A DNA stretch of 64,000 nucleotides from Methanobrevibacter sp. (GCF_017406825.1 NZ_JAFQXT010000027.1:62001-126000), one strand, 5' to 3'. Shown: positions 44,754 through 53,041, numbered from the stretch's first letter. Numbers and translations: made by a program. The notes: generated from the letters alone by a model not told the origin.

Positions 44754-45521
44754 TTAAGGTTCAAGCTCATACACACATCTATCATCGCCCATTGAGTAGC
44801 ATTTGGTTTCTAAAATTTTCAGATTAAATTTAAAATAGTTATTGAATAATGTCTCCAACATGCCTTTTTCTAAAAAACAGGAAGGCAAACCTATTTTTGC
44901 ACTGTTCATTGATTCGAAACAATCAAAACAGGTTATTTCAATATTATTTTTTATATTAAAAGATAAAACTCCCAGATTGTTATCGTACCAATATTTTGAA
45001 ATGTTTTTTATGAAGACGTCCAAATCATCGTCCTTCAGCTGTTCATATAGGTATTCTCCAATATGGTTTCCGACTTTTTGAAGCACTGGTGAAATGTCCA
45101 TTCCGAATTCAAATAATAATGATTTGAATGTATGGGTTAAAAGAATAATATATTCAATTTCCCCATTCTGGATAAATTCATCGATTAATAATTTGGTCTG
45201 TTCCTTTTCTGCCAGCTTGATTCTATTTGAATCGATTGATCCCAGATATTCAGAATTCAGGTAGAAAATTTTTTTTCTGTTATCCAGGGGGTCCGCTTTA
45301 TATTGTACAATTCCCTCTTTTCTTAAGTCCCTGAGATGCATTGAAACACTGGCTTTGGATTTTGAAGTATTCTTCACGATGTCTTCAAAATTCATTTCAT
45401 CGTGTCTTAACAGCTCTAAAATCTCATATTTCATGGGACTTTTGATAATGTCAATATCTACCATTGGATGGTTAGTCTTATTGTTGTTTAATATAATTTG
45501 TATTGGGTTTGAGATAGTCAT
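44754..45521 (-). CDS. MsvR-like regulator: winged helix plus V4R domain
   Basis: 255 residues. The N-terminal winged helix (IIKSPMKYEILELLRHDEMN, NTSKSKASVSMHLRDLRKEGIV) is ArsR/MarR-like. The C-terminal domain (EITCFDCFESMNSAKIG, LPSCFLEKGMLETLF, ETKCYSMGDDRCVYELEP) has the cysteine and glutamate pattern of V4R domains. This architecture is that of MsvR, a methanogen regulator whose thiols sense redox state; in Methanothermobacter it controls fprA. fprA is 43 kb away here. The longer frame starts at TTG 45536, but GGGAGA upstream of ATG 45521 makes the latter the start. Confidence 0.7.
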   Translation of the reverse strand: MTISNPIQIILNNNKTNHPMVDIDIIKSPMKYEILELLRHDEMNFEDIVKNTSKSKASVSMHLRDLRKEGIVQYKADPLDNRKKIFYLNSEYLGSIDSNRIKLAEKEQTKLLIDEFIQNGEIEYIILLTHTFKSLLFEFGMDISPVLQKVGNHIGEYLYEQLKDDDLDVFIKNISKYWYDNNLGVLSFNIKNNIEITCFDCFESMNSAKIGLPSCFLEKGMLETLFNNYFKFNLKILETKCYSMGDDRCVYELEP

Positions 45522-45743
45522 TTTTGTGTCTCCCAAAATTTGATTAAACTGAATAGTTAATTTAATTATTAAGCTTTTAATAGTATATAAATCTTTGTTT
45601 TATTCTTTAATTTTAGTTTAGGTCAATCTTAATTATTAAAATTAATTTTTACTAATTTTAATGTTTAATTAGATTATTTCAAGTAATCTTTATAATTTTA
45701 AAAAATAGATATTGTTTAAATTTTAGTTCAAAAAAAAGTAAAA

Positions 45744-45778
45744 CGCTAAACAATCATTCAATCTTCAATAGTTTAGCG
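45744..45778 (-). terminator. Terminator of amidohydrolase operon
   Basis: CGCTAAAC (45744-45751) and GTTTAGCG (45771-45778) form an 8-bp stem with the amidohydrolase stop (45754-45756) in its loop. On the minus strand it is followed by a run of eight T (the A tract at about 45,730-45,738). Confidence 0.65.
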
Positions 45779-46551
45779 GCATTGTCATAAAGAATTTGGG
45801 AGCGTTCCTCATCAGTGAGGTCAATCCTGTTGAAATATTCCATTTCACTTACGGACTCCCACATAGGATAATCAGTTCCCCAAAGAACCCTGTCGCTTCC
45901 ATATGCATGAATCAGCCTTAAAGCAGTTTCAGGACTAAGCGCATATAGGCTAGAGCTCAAATCAACATAAAGATTATCATAACCGGATAGTTTATCTGTA
46001 GCTTCCTCCCATAAACTCCAGCCGGCAAAATGAGCCCCAATAAAAGTTATATCTGGGAACTTATCTAAAAAAGCCTTGATTTGTTCGGGATTGGAGTAGT
46101 TGTATCTGAAGTCCCCGCAGTGTACAAGCATAGGCACTCCGCCTTCGCTTACAACTTCACCTATCTTGAATGCACGTTCTTCATCCATGGCAAACTGCTG
46201 AAAATCGGGATGCAGCTTAACTCCCTTCAACCCTAATTCAATCAGATAATCAAAATCGCCCTGAATATCTTCGCTGTCAGGGTGAAGAGTTCCAAAACCT
46301 GTGAACAGATTAGGATGGCTGTCAACGGACTGAGCAATAAATTCATTAATTGACTGGACCTGCTTTGGTGTTGTAGCAACAGAATGGACAAGGTAATGTG
46401 TTACTCCAACCAGATTTCCATCTCTAATCAAATCATCCAATTTGCCGTTTAATGACATGTCCAAGTCATAGAAATCTCTAATTCCCATGACTGCCTTGTC
46501 CGCTATCTTTTCAGGATAAATATGACAATGTGCGTTAATAACTTTCTGCAT
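45754..46551 (-). CDS. Amidohydrolase-2 family metal hydrolase
   Basis: 265 residues, a TIM barrel with the amidohydrolase motifs INAHCHIYP at residue 5, GVKLHPDFQQF near residue 129, MLVHCGDFRY near 161, FIGAHFAGWS near 191 and WGTDYPMWES near 243 (the catalytic Asp). These give the metal-binding His set of the amidohydrolase 2 family. Substrate unknown. It is the second gene of a leftward pair with a 14-base gap after the upstream unknown protein. Confidence 0.85.
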   Translation of the reverse strand: MQKVINAHCHIYPEKIADKAVMGIRDFYDLDMSLNGKLDDLIRDGNLVGVTHYLVHSVATTPKQVQSINEFIAQSVDSHPNLFTGFGTLHPDSEDIQGDFDYLIELGLKGVKLHPDFQQFAMDEERAFKIGEVVSEGGVPMLVHCGDFRYNYSNPEQIKAFLDKFPDITFIGAHFAGWSLWEEATDKLSGYDNLYVDLSSSLYALSPETALRLIHAYGSDRVLWGTDYPMWESVSEMEYFNRIDLTDEERSQILYDNAAKLLKIE

Positions 46552-46565
46552 ATCCTAAACCACCA

Positions 46566-47225
46566 TTAATATAATTTTTCACCGGTATATAAATTCTCTT
46601 CAGTGTAAATCCTGATTAATCTGTCAATCAAATCATCATACATTAGTCTGTGACCAACAGCTCCTCCTTTGGCTGTTTTAACATTATTCAATGACTTATT
46701 TGAATTTTCTCCGCAGTTATTGATTATGTACCACATTCCATGGGGCGTATAGATGAACAATTCCCCTTCACCATCTTCAGCACCGTTTTTAAAGCTGTCT
46801 TGGGGGTCATATATCTTGGTTGAGTGAACTTCAAGACGGGACAGGTCCTGTTCCGGACGGGTGCCGGATTTTTCAAATAGCATTTTCAGCCATTCATAAG
46901 ATTGGTCAATGAGGTTTGATTTTTTAATAGGATCTTTAAAGGCTTCCTTAATCTTATTCTGTCTTTTTTCAAGAGTGTTTGTTATTCCAAGTATTTCTTC
47001 GACTTTCGGGACATCTTTTTCCAGACATCTCCATCCTTCCGGCCTTCCGGTTACCTGAACATTGCCCTCTACAAAATCCATTCTTTTGAACTTTCTGAAA
47101 TAGGGCTTGACTTTTTCAAATTCCTCATCTGGTATTTTTTTGTTTAAACCGTAAAGGTAACCGTATTCGTTGGCATCGTAACATTTTGTTTCAAGTTTTA
47201 ATTCTTCATTCACCATAACATCCAC
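46566..47225 (-). CDS. Conserved-looking protein of unknown function
   Basis: 219 residues, soluble and charged. Short recognisable segments are DANEYGYLYGLNKKIPDEEFEKV, GRPEGWRCLEKDVPKVEE, and IYTPHGMWYIINNCGEN. No family was recognised. In-frame ATGs are at 47225 and 47216; the second follows GAGTGG at more usual spacing. Pairs with the amidohydrolase downstream, so both may act on one substrate. Confidence 0.6.
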   Translation of the reverse strand: MDVMVNEELKLETKCYDANEYGYLYGLNKKIPDEEFEKVKPYFRKFKRMDFVEGNVQVTGRPEGWRCLEKDVPKVEEILGITNTLEKRQNKIKEAFKDPIKKSNLIDQSYEWLKMLFEKSGTRPEQDLSRLEVHSTKIYDPQDSFKNGAEDGEGELFIYTPHGMWYIINNCGENSNKSLNNVKTAKGGAVGHRLMYDDLIDRLIRIYTEENLYTGEKLY

Positions 47226-47305
47226 TCAAATAAATATATTATTAATTATCCATTAAAAATCTATCTGATTTTCAAAGTATTGTTGGAAAGCATTTTAGTA
47301 AGATA

Positions 47306-47314
47306 TTTTTATAT
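47306..47314 (+). promoter_or_regulatory. TATA box of malate dehydrogenase, leaderless
   Basis: TTTTTATATAG at 47305-47315 lies about 24 bases before ATG 47334. With normal archaeal spacing the transcript would begin at or within a few bases of the start codon. No ribosome binding site precedes the ATG. Confidence 0.45.
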
Positions 47315-47333
47315 AGAAATACAATATTATTAT

Positions 47334-48284
47334 ATGGTAAAAGTAACTATTATCGGTTCAACTGGAATTATAGGCAAGAATGTGGCATTCACCCTTGCAC
47401 GTGAAGATACAGTTGATGAGATTGTCATGTTTTCAAGACCTCAAAGTCTCGATAAAGCCAAAGGCGAAACTTATGATATGTATGATGCCCTAGCTTCACG
47501 GGATATTGATTGCAGGTTAACCCCATCATGTGATTTTAATGACATAACAGGCTCACAGATAGTGCTGATTGCGGCTGGAGTTCATAGGGAAAAGGGAATG
47601 AAAAGACTGGATCTCGCAAGTACAAATGCCGAAATCGTGTATTATTATTCCAAAAAAATTGCAGAATATTCTCCTGATTCAATCATACTGGTTGCAACAA
47701 ATCCTGTTGATGTGATGACCACTGTTGCTTTGAAGGCATCAGGATTTAAAAAATCCAAAGTCATAGGGGTTGGAAACCACCTTGATTCATTGAGATTAAA
47801 GAATTATTTTTCAAGACAAATTGACATTAACAGTTCTGAAGTACATACAAGGGTAATCGGTGAACACGGAGATCATATGGTTCCACTTTTAAGTTCAACC
47901 ACAATCGGAGGTATTCCTCTTAAATATTTCGTTACTTACGTTGATCTGGATGTTAGGGGACTTATTGAACAATTGAAGCATGCTGGAAATACTATTATTT
48001 CCAAGAAAGGGGCAACAGAATATGGCCCTGCATTCGCGATTTCAAATCTCATATCAACAATGATTACTGATTCGCATAGGGTTTTGACTGTCAGTAATTA
48101 TCTTGAAGGTGAAATTGAAGATGTTAATGATGTTTCCCTTGGTGTTCCTGCGGTTATTAGCAAAAATGGAGTTGCAATGATTGTTCCTATTCATATGAAT
48201 GAATTTGAGAAAAAGATGTTTCTTGAAGCTTCAAAAACAGTTAAAGAAGTTACCGATGATGTATTCAATCATTTAAATATATAG
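47334..48284 (+). CDS. mdh: Malate/lactate dehydrogenase family enzyme
   Basis: 316 residues from ATG 47334; the longer frame from 47280 has AT-rich coding of low quality and is rejected. VKVTIIGSTGIIGKNVAFTLA is the NAD(P) loop, IAAGVHREKGMKRLDL contains the substrate arginines, LVATNPVDVMTT is the nucleotide loop and RVIGEHGDHMVPLLS holds the catalytic His. It interconverts malate and oxaloacetate in the incomplete reductive citric acid cycle. Specificity for malate versus other hydroxyacids is not settled by the sequence. The next gene follows 8 bases later with AGGTGC as its ribosome binding site. Confidence 0.88.
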   Translation: MVKVTIIGSTGIIGKNVAFTLAREDTVDEIVMFSRPQSLDKAKGETYDMYDALASRDIDCRLTPSCDFNDITGSQIVLIAAGVHREKGMKRLDLASTNAEIVYYYSKKIAEYSPDSIILVATNPVDVMTTVALKASGFKKSKVIGVGNHLDSLRLKNYFSRQIDINSSEVHTRVIGEHGDHMVPLLSSTTIGGIPLKYFVTYVDLDVRGLIEQLKHAGNTIISKKGATEYGPAFAISNLISTMITDSHRVLTVSNYLEGEIEDVNDVSLGVPAVISKNGVAMIVPIHMNEFEKKMFLEASKTVKEVTDDVFNHLNI

Positions 48285-48292
48285 GTGCTTAG

Positions 48293-48733
48293 ATGAAACT
48301 CGTAGTTCAAAGGGTAACTTCAGCCAGTGTCGAAGTCGAAGACCAGATTTGCGGTGAAATCGAAGATGGTTTGATGGTTCTGGTCGGTTTTGGAGAAAAC
48401 GACACAACAGAAGAAGCCGATTATTTGGCCCGTAAACTTGCTAAACTAAGAATTTTTGAAGACGAAAACGGCAGAATGAACAAATCAGTAATGGACATTA
48501 ACGGCAAACTATTGCTGGTTCCCCAATTTACTTTATATGCTCATACTAAAAAGAACAGACCTTCTTTTCACAAAGCTTTGGCTCCGGATAAGGCAACTGA
48601 ATTGTTTGATTATTTTGCAGACAAGTGTCGGGAATTCGTCAATGTCGAAACAGGCGAATTCGGCGCATTCATGAAAGTCAGACTATTAAATAATGGTCCC
48701 GTTACAATTCTTTTGGAAAAGGAATTTGAATAA
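48293..48733 (+). CDS. dtd: D-aminoacyl-tRNA deacylase, bacterial/eukaryotic type
   Basis: 146 residues. MKLVVQRVTSASVEV opens the DTD fold, LLVPQFTLYAHTKKNRPSFHKA is the substrate-binding S-Q-x-T-L type motif with Pro instead of Ser, and NGPVTILLE is the Gly-cisPro loop that rejects L-amino acids. It removes D-amino acids wrongly attached to tRNA. Most archaea use an unrelated DTD2 type, so a gene of this type may have come by transfer. Follows malate dehydrogenase. Confidence 0.88.
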   Translation: MKLVVQRVTSASVEVEDQICGEIEDGLMVLVGFGENDTTEEADYLARKLAKLRIFEDENGRMNKSVMDINGKLLLVPQFTLYAHTKKNRPSFHKALAPDKATELFDYFADKCREFVNVETGEFGAFMKVRLLNNGPVTILLEKEFE

Positions 48734-48812
48734 TAATAACAAGTTAAATACAAAAATTTAAAAACCCTTACTATAATATATATCTTTACAATAATTATGG
48801 AAGTACAGTTCA

Positions 48813-49703
48813 ATGACTATTGAAACACCAAAATCCAGTGAAATCAAAAGATTAACCACTCCCTTAAAATTTAAAGATTCCAAAGCCTACGACAGCAGTG
48901 GGAATCTTATCAAGTATAGCGAAACCCTATCTGATGTTAGACTGATTGTCGAACCGAAGGAAAATGTCCTGTCAGATGAGGAGATATTGCAGTTCGCCCC
49001 ACTGTCGAAGGCCGCTTCAAGGGTCAGACTCAAACGTGGGTTTGGAAACGTTCAGGATATTTTATACATTCATGAGCCAATTCCATGGATTATAGGATTA
49101 TATTATGTAATCTTAATATGCATAGCCATACCGGTCTTCTATGCGAATATGACAACACTGATGTATGTTTTGTTAATCTTATCAATCGTTCCTTTAGTTT
49201 ATTTATATCACATTTTCAGATTAAACACATATCAGCAGGTTGATAAAGATAATAATGTTGATATACATCAAACACAAAATAAAATAGATGCAAAACATAG
49301 TAATGGAGTCGAGTCCCTTAAGGTATATGAAAAGGATATAAATAACTTAAAGGTGCTGTTTGATGTTAAACAGGAGGTTGCCCGTGAACTAATAAAAAAA
49401 CGATTTGAGCCTCCACAAATTACTTATGATAAATTCATCGCCACAATAGACAAATCAGAAGAATTGTTCAATAAACAGGCTGAAGCTGCATCAAACATTG
49501 TTAACTTGGCTGCTGAAGACACTCCAAGAATTCAAAATGAACTGAAAAGCAAGATAGATGCCATGAAAACTATCATAAATCAGATAGAGGATTTGATAAA
49601 TGAACTGGTGATAAACATCAGTGCATCTGAACAGTCAAGCGAAGACGTTAAAACGTTGTTGGAGGATATGGAAAACTTAACAACATCCGTTAAAGATTAT
49701 TAG
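48813..49703 (+). CDS. XpaC-like membrane coiled-coil protein
   Basis: 296 residues. Two membrane segments (WIIGLYYVILICIAIPVFY and LMYVLLILSIVPLVYLY, about residues 90-130) separate an N-terminal basic region from a long cytosolic helical part (YEKDINNLKVLFDVKQEV, TYDKFIATIDKSEELF, QIEDLINELVINI). The layout and its position before a TelA gene match the bacterial XpaC-YaaN gene pair. Function of XpaC is not settled. First gene of a four-gene rightward run; its promoter TATA-like TATAATATATATC lies near 48,771-48,783. Confidence 0.5.
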   Translation: MTIETPKSSEIKRLTTPLKFKDSKAYDSSGNLIKYSETLSDVRLIVEPKENVLSDEEILQFAPLSKAASRVRLKRGFGNVQDILYIHEPIPWIIGLYYVILICIAIPVFYANMTTLMYVLLILSIVPLVYLYHIFRLNTYQQVDKDNNVDIHQTQNKIDAKHSNGVESLKVYEKDINNLKVLFDVKQEVARELIKKRFEPPQITYDKFIATIDKSEELFNKQAEAASNIVNLAAEDTPRIQNELKSKIDAMKTIINQIEDLINELVINISASEQSSEDVKTLLEDMENLTTSVKDY

Positions 49704-49711
49704 GTGATATA

Positions 49712-50287
49712 ATGACAAAAAATTGTCCTAAATGCGGAAAAGAATTGCCCGACAATGCTAAATTTTGCATGGACTGCGGATACAGTTTTGATAATACAAA
49801 GAGTGTAGGCTCAAGTATATTTTCAAATGGATCCATATTCATAATTCTGATTGCAGCAATACTTGTCATTGGAGGAATATTCATATTAACCACAAGCATG
49901 GGAGGAAATGACTCACCGGATGATGTGGTTGATGATGTGGAACATGTTGATTTGACAATCACTGATGTAGGTGGCTGGGACAGTGACAGCGGCAAGGAAA
50001 GTTATACATTATATACTTCAGCCATATTCAATGGCATTCCGGATGATTCAAAAGGATATAATATAAAAACAACATATTTTGACAGTAAAGGTAATGAAAT
50101 TGGTCATGAGACAGAAACTTTAGAAAGCGTATATTATGAAACTAATTACGATATCAGTTTCGGATTTTATACAACATATAAGTTGCCTGACCCTGACCAT
50201 GTGACAGTTGACGTTATAAAAAATGGAAAAGTAATTGATTCTTATACAGAAACTATAAATAAAAACAAGATTGATTTTTTAAATTAA
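49712..50287 (+). CDS. Zinc-ribbon membrane protein with extracellular domain
   Basis: 191 residues. An N-terminal zinc ribbon, CPKCGKELPDNAKFCMDCG, is cytoplasmic. A single membrane segment follows (IFIILIAAILVIGGIFIL), then a beta-rich domain beginning VDLTITDVGGWDSDSG. AGGTGAT (49704-49710) is the ribosome binding site. Lies between the XpaC-like gene and TelA, tightly spaced (9 bases on each side), so the three probably form one complex or response. Function unknown. Confidence 0.75.
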   Translation: MTKNCPKCGKELPDNAKFCMDCGYSFDNTKSVGSSIFSNGSIFIILIAAILVIGGIFILTTSMGGNDSPDDVVDDVEHVDLTITDVGGWDSDSGKESYTLYTSAIFNGIPDDSKGYNIKTTYFDSKGNEIGHETETLESVYYETNYDISFGFYTTYKLPDPDHVTVDVIKNGKVIDSYTETINKNKIDFLN

Positions 50288-50296
50288 GGTGATATT

Positions 50297-51436
50297 ATGG
50301 CAGAATTCTCATTAGATGTAGACGGCATTAAAGAAGACGTAGAAAATTCATTAAATGAAGAAAAAACCAAATTGGAAAATTCAAATCTCAAAAACCAGGC
50401 AGATGATAATGCTGTAGCAATATTTGATGCGGATTTGGATAATCCTCAGGAAAGAGAAAGCATTTTAAAACCGTTGGATAACTTCGGTTTGAATGAAATG
50501 TCAAAATCAGCATCCCATAATGAAATGTTGTCAACAAGATTCGTTGATTTAACAAAAGGCGGAAAAGATGCAGATAATATAGGCGAACAGCTAATCGAAC
50601 TGAACAAACAGATGAAAGACCTCGACCCAAGTAAAGTCGATTTTGCAAAAAAGGGAGTCATCGGAAACTTCATGAATCCAATCAGAAAATACTTTGCGAA
50701 ATATGAAAAGGCTGAAGTTGCCATCTCTGACATTGTACAATCTCTTGAAAAAAGCAGTAAAGTATTGCAGAATGACAATACCACACTTTTGAATGAAGAG
50801 AACTATCTTAGAGAAGTGACCAATAAGCTACTTGCCGACATTGAACTTGGTAAACAGATGGATGCATCCATCGAAGCGCAAATACAGACTGCTGAAATCG
50901 AAGGTGTTGACCAGAACAAAATAGATTTCGTGCGTGAAGAGGTCCTATTCCCGTTAAGGCAAAGAATCATGGACATGCAGCAGATGATTGTTGTAAACCA
51001 GCAAGGAATCGTTTCACTTAATGTTATAAGACGCAACAACAAGGAACTGATTCGTGGTGTAAACCGTGCTAAAAACGTAACCGTATCCGCTTTAAGAACA
51101 GGGGTCATGGTTGCAAGTGCATTATATGATCAGAAAATCGTCATGGAAAAAATCAACGTTTTAAACCAGACAACTGAAAACATCATAGAATCCACATCCC
51201 ACATGCTTAAGGAACAGGGCAGTGAAATCCAAAAGCACAGTGCGGAGACTATGATTTCACCTGATGTATTGAAAGCGTCATTTGCCGAAGCTCTCCAAGC
51301 CATTGAGGATGTAAGCACATATAAAGTTCAGGCATTGCCTCAGATGAAGGAAACAATTGACATGTTCAGTGAAATGGCCCAGGACGGTCAGAAGGTTGTT
51401 GAAAAGATTGAAACAAACAATAATTTAATTGAATAA
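50297..51436 (+). CDS. TelA/KlaA-like toxic anion resistance family protein
   Basis: 379 residues, almost wholly alpha-helical with long coiled-coil stretches, and no signal or membrane segment. The core has the TelA pattern: LDPSKVDFAKKGVIGNFMNP, IVQSLEKSSKVLQNDNTTL, then REEVLFPLRQRIMDMQQMIVVNQQG and NNKELIRGVNRAKNVTVSALRTGVMVASAL. Bacterial TelA proteins are linked to tellurite, antibiotic or envelope stress. Starts with AAGGTGAT 5-10 bases upstream. Follows the zinc-ribbon gene in an operon with the XpaC-like gene. Confidence 0.82.
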   Translation: MAEFSLDVDGIKEDVENSLNEEKTKLENSNLKNQADDNAVAIFDADLDNPQERESILKPLDNFGLNEMSKSASHNEMLSTRFVDLTKGGKDADNIGEQLIELNKQMKDLDPSKVDFAKKGVIGNFMNPIRKYFAKYEKAEVAISDIVQSLEKSSKVLQNDNTTLLNEENYLREVTNKLLADIELGKQMDASIEAQIQTAEIEGVDQNKIDFVREEVLFPLRQRIMDMQQMIVVNQQGIVSLNVIRRNNKELIRGVNRAKNVTVSALRTGVMVASALYDQKIVMEKINVLNQTTENIIESTSHMLKEQGSEIQKHSAETMISPDVLKASFAEALQAIEDVSTYKVQALPQMKETIDMFSEMAQDGQKVVEKIETNNNLIE

Positions 51437-51437
51437 T

Positions 51438-51878
51438 ATGAATGTATTTGAAAAATTAATAAGATTATGGTGGGTAATCCTCTCATTTATAAGTTTCTTC
51501 AATGGGTTAGGGTTTATTTATATCGGTTCCAAACACAGCAACAGGAATTGGACTATTGAAGGAATTGCATACGAGACACCATGGTTTTTTTATTTAATTT
51601 ATAGTATAATCTTTGGATTTGATATTTTTAAGTTTAATCAAACAGATTATGTTCTTATAATTGCATTGCTGTTGCAGCTGATTTGTATAGTAAGGTCCTT
51701 TTGGGTTGCAATCAAACTCTGGGATGTATATGACAATAATGATAAATATGCCCACAATCCTGTTGAGTTAATAAATCCATTCAAAAGCAAAGAAAATAAT
51801 GGTCCTTCAATTCATTCTGTATGCTGCTTATGCATTGCAGTAATATTTTTCATATTTGCAATTATTGCTATTCCTTAG
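51438..51878 (+). CDS. Multi-span membrane protein, unknown function
   Basis: 146 residues from ATG 51438, just after the TelA stop. Four hydrophobic segments (IRLWWVILSFISFFNGLGFIYIG, FFYLIYSIIFGF, YVLIIALLLQLICIVRSFWVAI, VCCLCIAVIFFIFAIIAIP). No family recognised. The position suggests it belongs to the TelA operon, perhaps as its membrane partner. Confidence 0.6.
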   Translation: MNVFEKLIRLWWVILSFISFFNGLGFIYIGSKHSNRNWTIEGIAYETPWFFYLIYSIIFGFDIFKFNQTDYVLIIALLLQLICIVRSFWVAIKLWDVYDNNDKYAHNPVELINPFKSKENNGPSIHSVCCLCIAVIFFIFAIIAIP

Positions 51879-51883
51879 ATATT

Positions 51884-52354
51884 ATGTTTAGAAAGATGAG
51901 AAGACACAGACAGGAACTCACCGCTGAAGAATGTGTTGAAATACTGATTAATGAACCAAGGGGAGTTCTGGCCCTTTTGGGCGATTATGACTATCCATAT
52001 GCTATTCCTATGAGTCATGTATATGTGGACGGTAAGATATACTTTCACGGAGCGATGAAAGGACATAAAAACGATGCAGTTCAAAGACATGATAAGGTAT
52101 CCTATTGTGTTATGGATAAGGGAGTGAAAAATGATGACGGATGGTCATACACTTTCAAAAGCGTCATAGTGTTTGGAAAAATCAGGACATTGTCCGATGA
52201 TGATGAAAAAGTCGAAAAACTAACTCACTTGGGAGACAAGTTCTTCCCCACTCATGAAGAAACAGTTGATGAAATCTCAAGACTGCTGCATAGAACAGAG
52301 GTATTTGAAATAACCATAGAACATATGAGCGGAAAAATAGTGGAGGAAAACTAA
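51884..52354 (+). CDS. Pyridoxamine 5'-phosphate oxidase-like flavoprotein
   Basis: 156 residues from ATG 51884 (5 bases after the previous stop); the open frame extends back to 51821 inside the upstream gene and is rejected. RRHRQELTAEECVEILINE, then GVLALLGDYDYPYAIPMSHVYVDGKIYFHGAMKGHKNDAV is the split-barrel flavin-binding core of the family often annotated as nitroimidazole resistance NimA-like. VSYCVMDKG and YTFKSVIVFGKIRTL complete it. Binds FMN or F420; reaction unknown. Confidence 0.82.
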   Translation: MFRKMRRHRQELTAEECVEILINEPRGVLALLGDYDYPYAIPMSHVYVDGKIYFHGAMKGHKNDAVQRHDKVSYCVMDKGVKNDDGWSYTFKSVIVFGKIRTLSDDDEKVEKLTHLGDKFFPTHEETVDEISRLLHRTEVFEITIEHMSGKIVEEN

Positions 52355-52366
52355 TCGGGGAATAAC

Positions 52367-53026
52367 ATGATAGGAAATGACTGGGATTTAGTCTTAAAAG
52401 AGGAATTTGAAAAGGACTACTTTTTAAATATAAAAGAGTTCATTGATGAGGAATATAAGACAAAAACAGTATATCCTCCCTATGATGAAATCTTCAACGC
52501 TTTCAGATTAACACCAATAGAAAATGTAAAAGTGGTTATCCTAGGCCAGGACCCATATCATGAAAAGGGTCAGGCTCATGGACTTGCATTTTCCACACCT
52601 GACGGCAGACCGATACCAAAATCGCTTAAAAACATCTTTAAAGAAATAAATGACGAGTATGATTATCCCATTCCGGAATCAGGTTGTCTGGATTCATGGG
52701 CAAAACAGGGTGTTTTTCTATTGAACACAGTTCTTACAGTTGAAGACGGAAACGCTAATTCCCATAGCAAATGCGGATGGCAGACATTTACAGATAAAGT
52801 CATTGAGATTTTAAATAATCATTCACAACCCATTGTCTTTTTGCTTTGGGGAAAACAGGCTGAAAAGAAAAAGGAATTGATTACAAATCCAAATCACCTT
52901 GTCTTAATCACCTCTCACCCTTCACCTTTCTCTGCAAGACGCGGCTTTTTAGGCTGCAATCATTTCAAATTGGCAAACGAATATCTTGCCAGAAATGATA
53001 TTGAAGAAATAAACTGGAAATTATGA
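52367..53026 (+). CDS. ung: Uracil-DNA glycosylase, family 1
   Basis: 219 residues. VVILGQDPYHEKGQAHGLAFS (catalytic Asp62 in GQDPYH), VFLLNTVLTVEDGNANSH and TSHPSPFSARRGFLGCNHF with the HPSP loop are the diagnostic motifs of the family 1 UNG enzymes that remove uracil from DNA. Archaea generally carry families 4 to 6, so a family 1 UNG suggests acquisition from bacteria. The last codons and those of the convergent gene lie in an inverted repeat. Confidence 0.93.
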   Translation: MIGNDWDLVLKEEFEKDYFLNIKEFIDEEYKTKTVYPPYDEIFNAFRLTPIENVKVVILGQDPYHEKGQAHGLAFSTPDGRPIPKSLKNIFKEINDEYDYPIPESGCLDSWAKQGVFLLNTVLTVEDGNANSHSKCGWQTFTDKVIEILNNHSQPIVFLLWGKQAEKKKELITNPNHLVLITSHPSPFSARRGFLGCNHFKLANEYLARNDIEEINWKL

Positions 53027-53041
53027 GTTCATGTCATAATT
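53019..53041. terminator. Inverted repeat between convergent genes
   Basis: AATTATGA (53019-53026) pairs with TCATAATT (53034-53041). The UNG stop TGA lies in the left arm and the opposite gene's stop (53029-53031) in the loop. No T tract, so its role in termination is uncertain. Confidence 0.35.

Noticed and set aside
47280-47333. N-terminal extension of malate dehydrogenase
   Set aside because: The extra 18 residues do not match the family start and would overlap the promoter TATA box.
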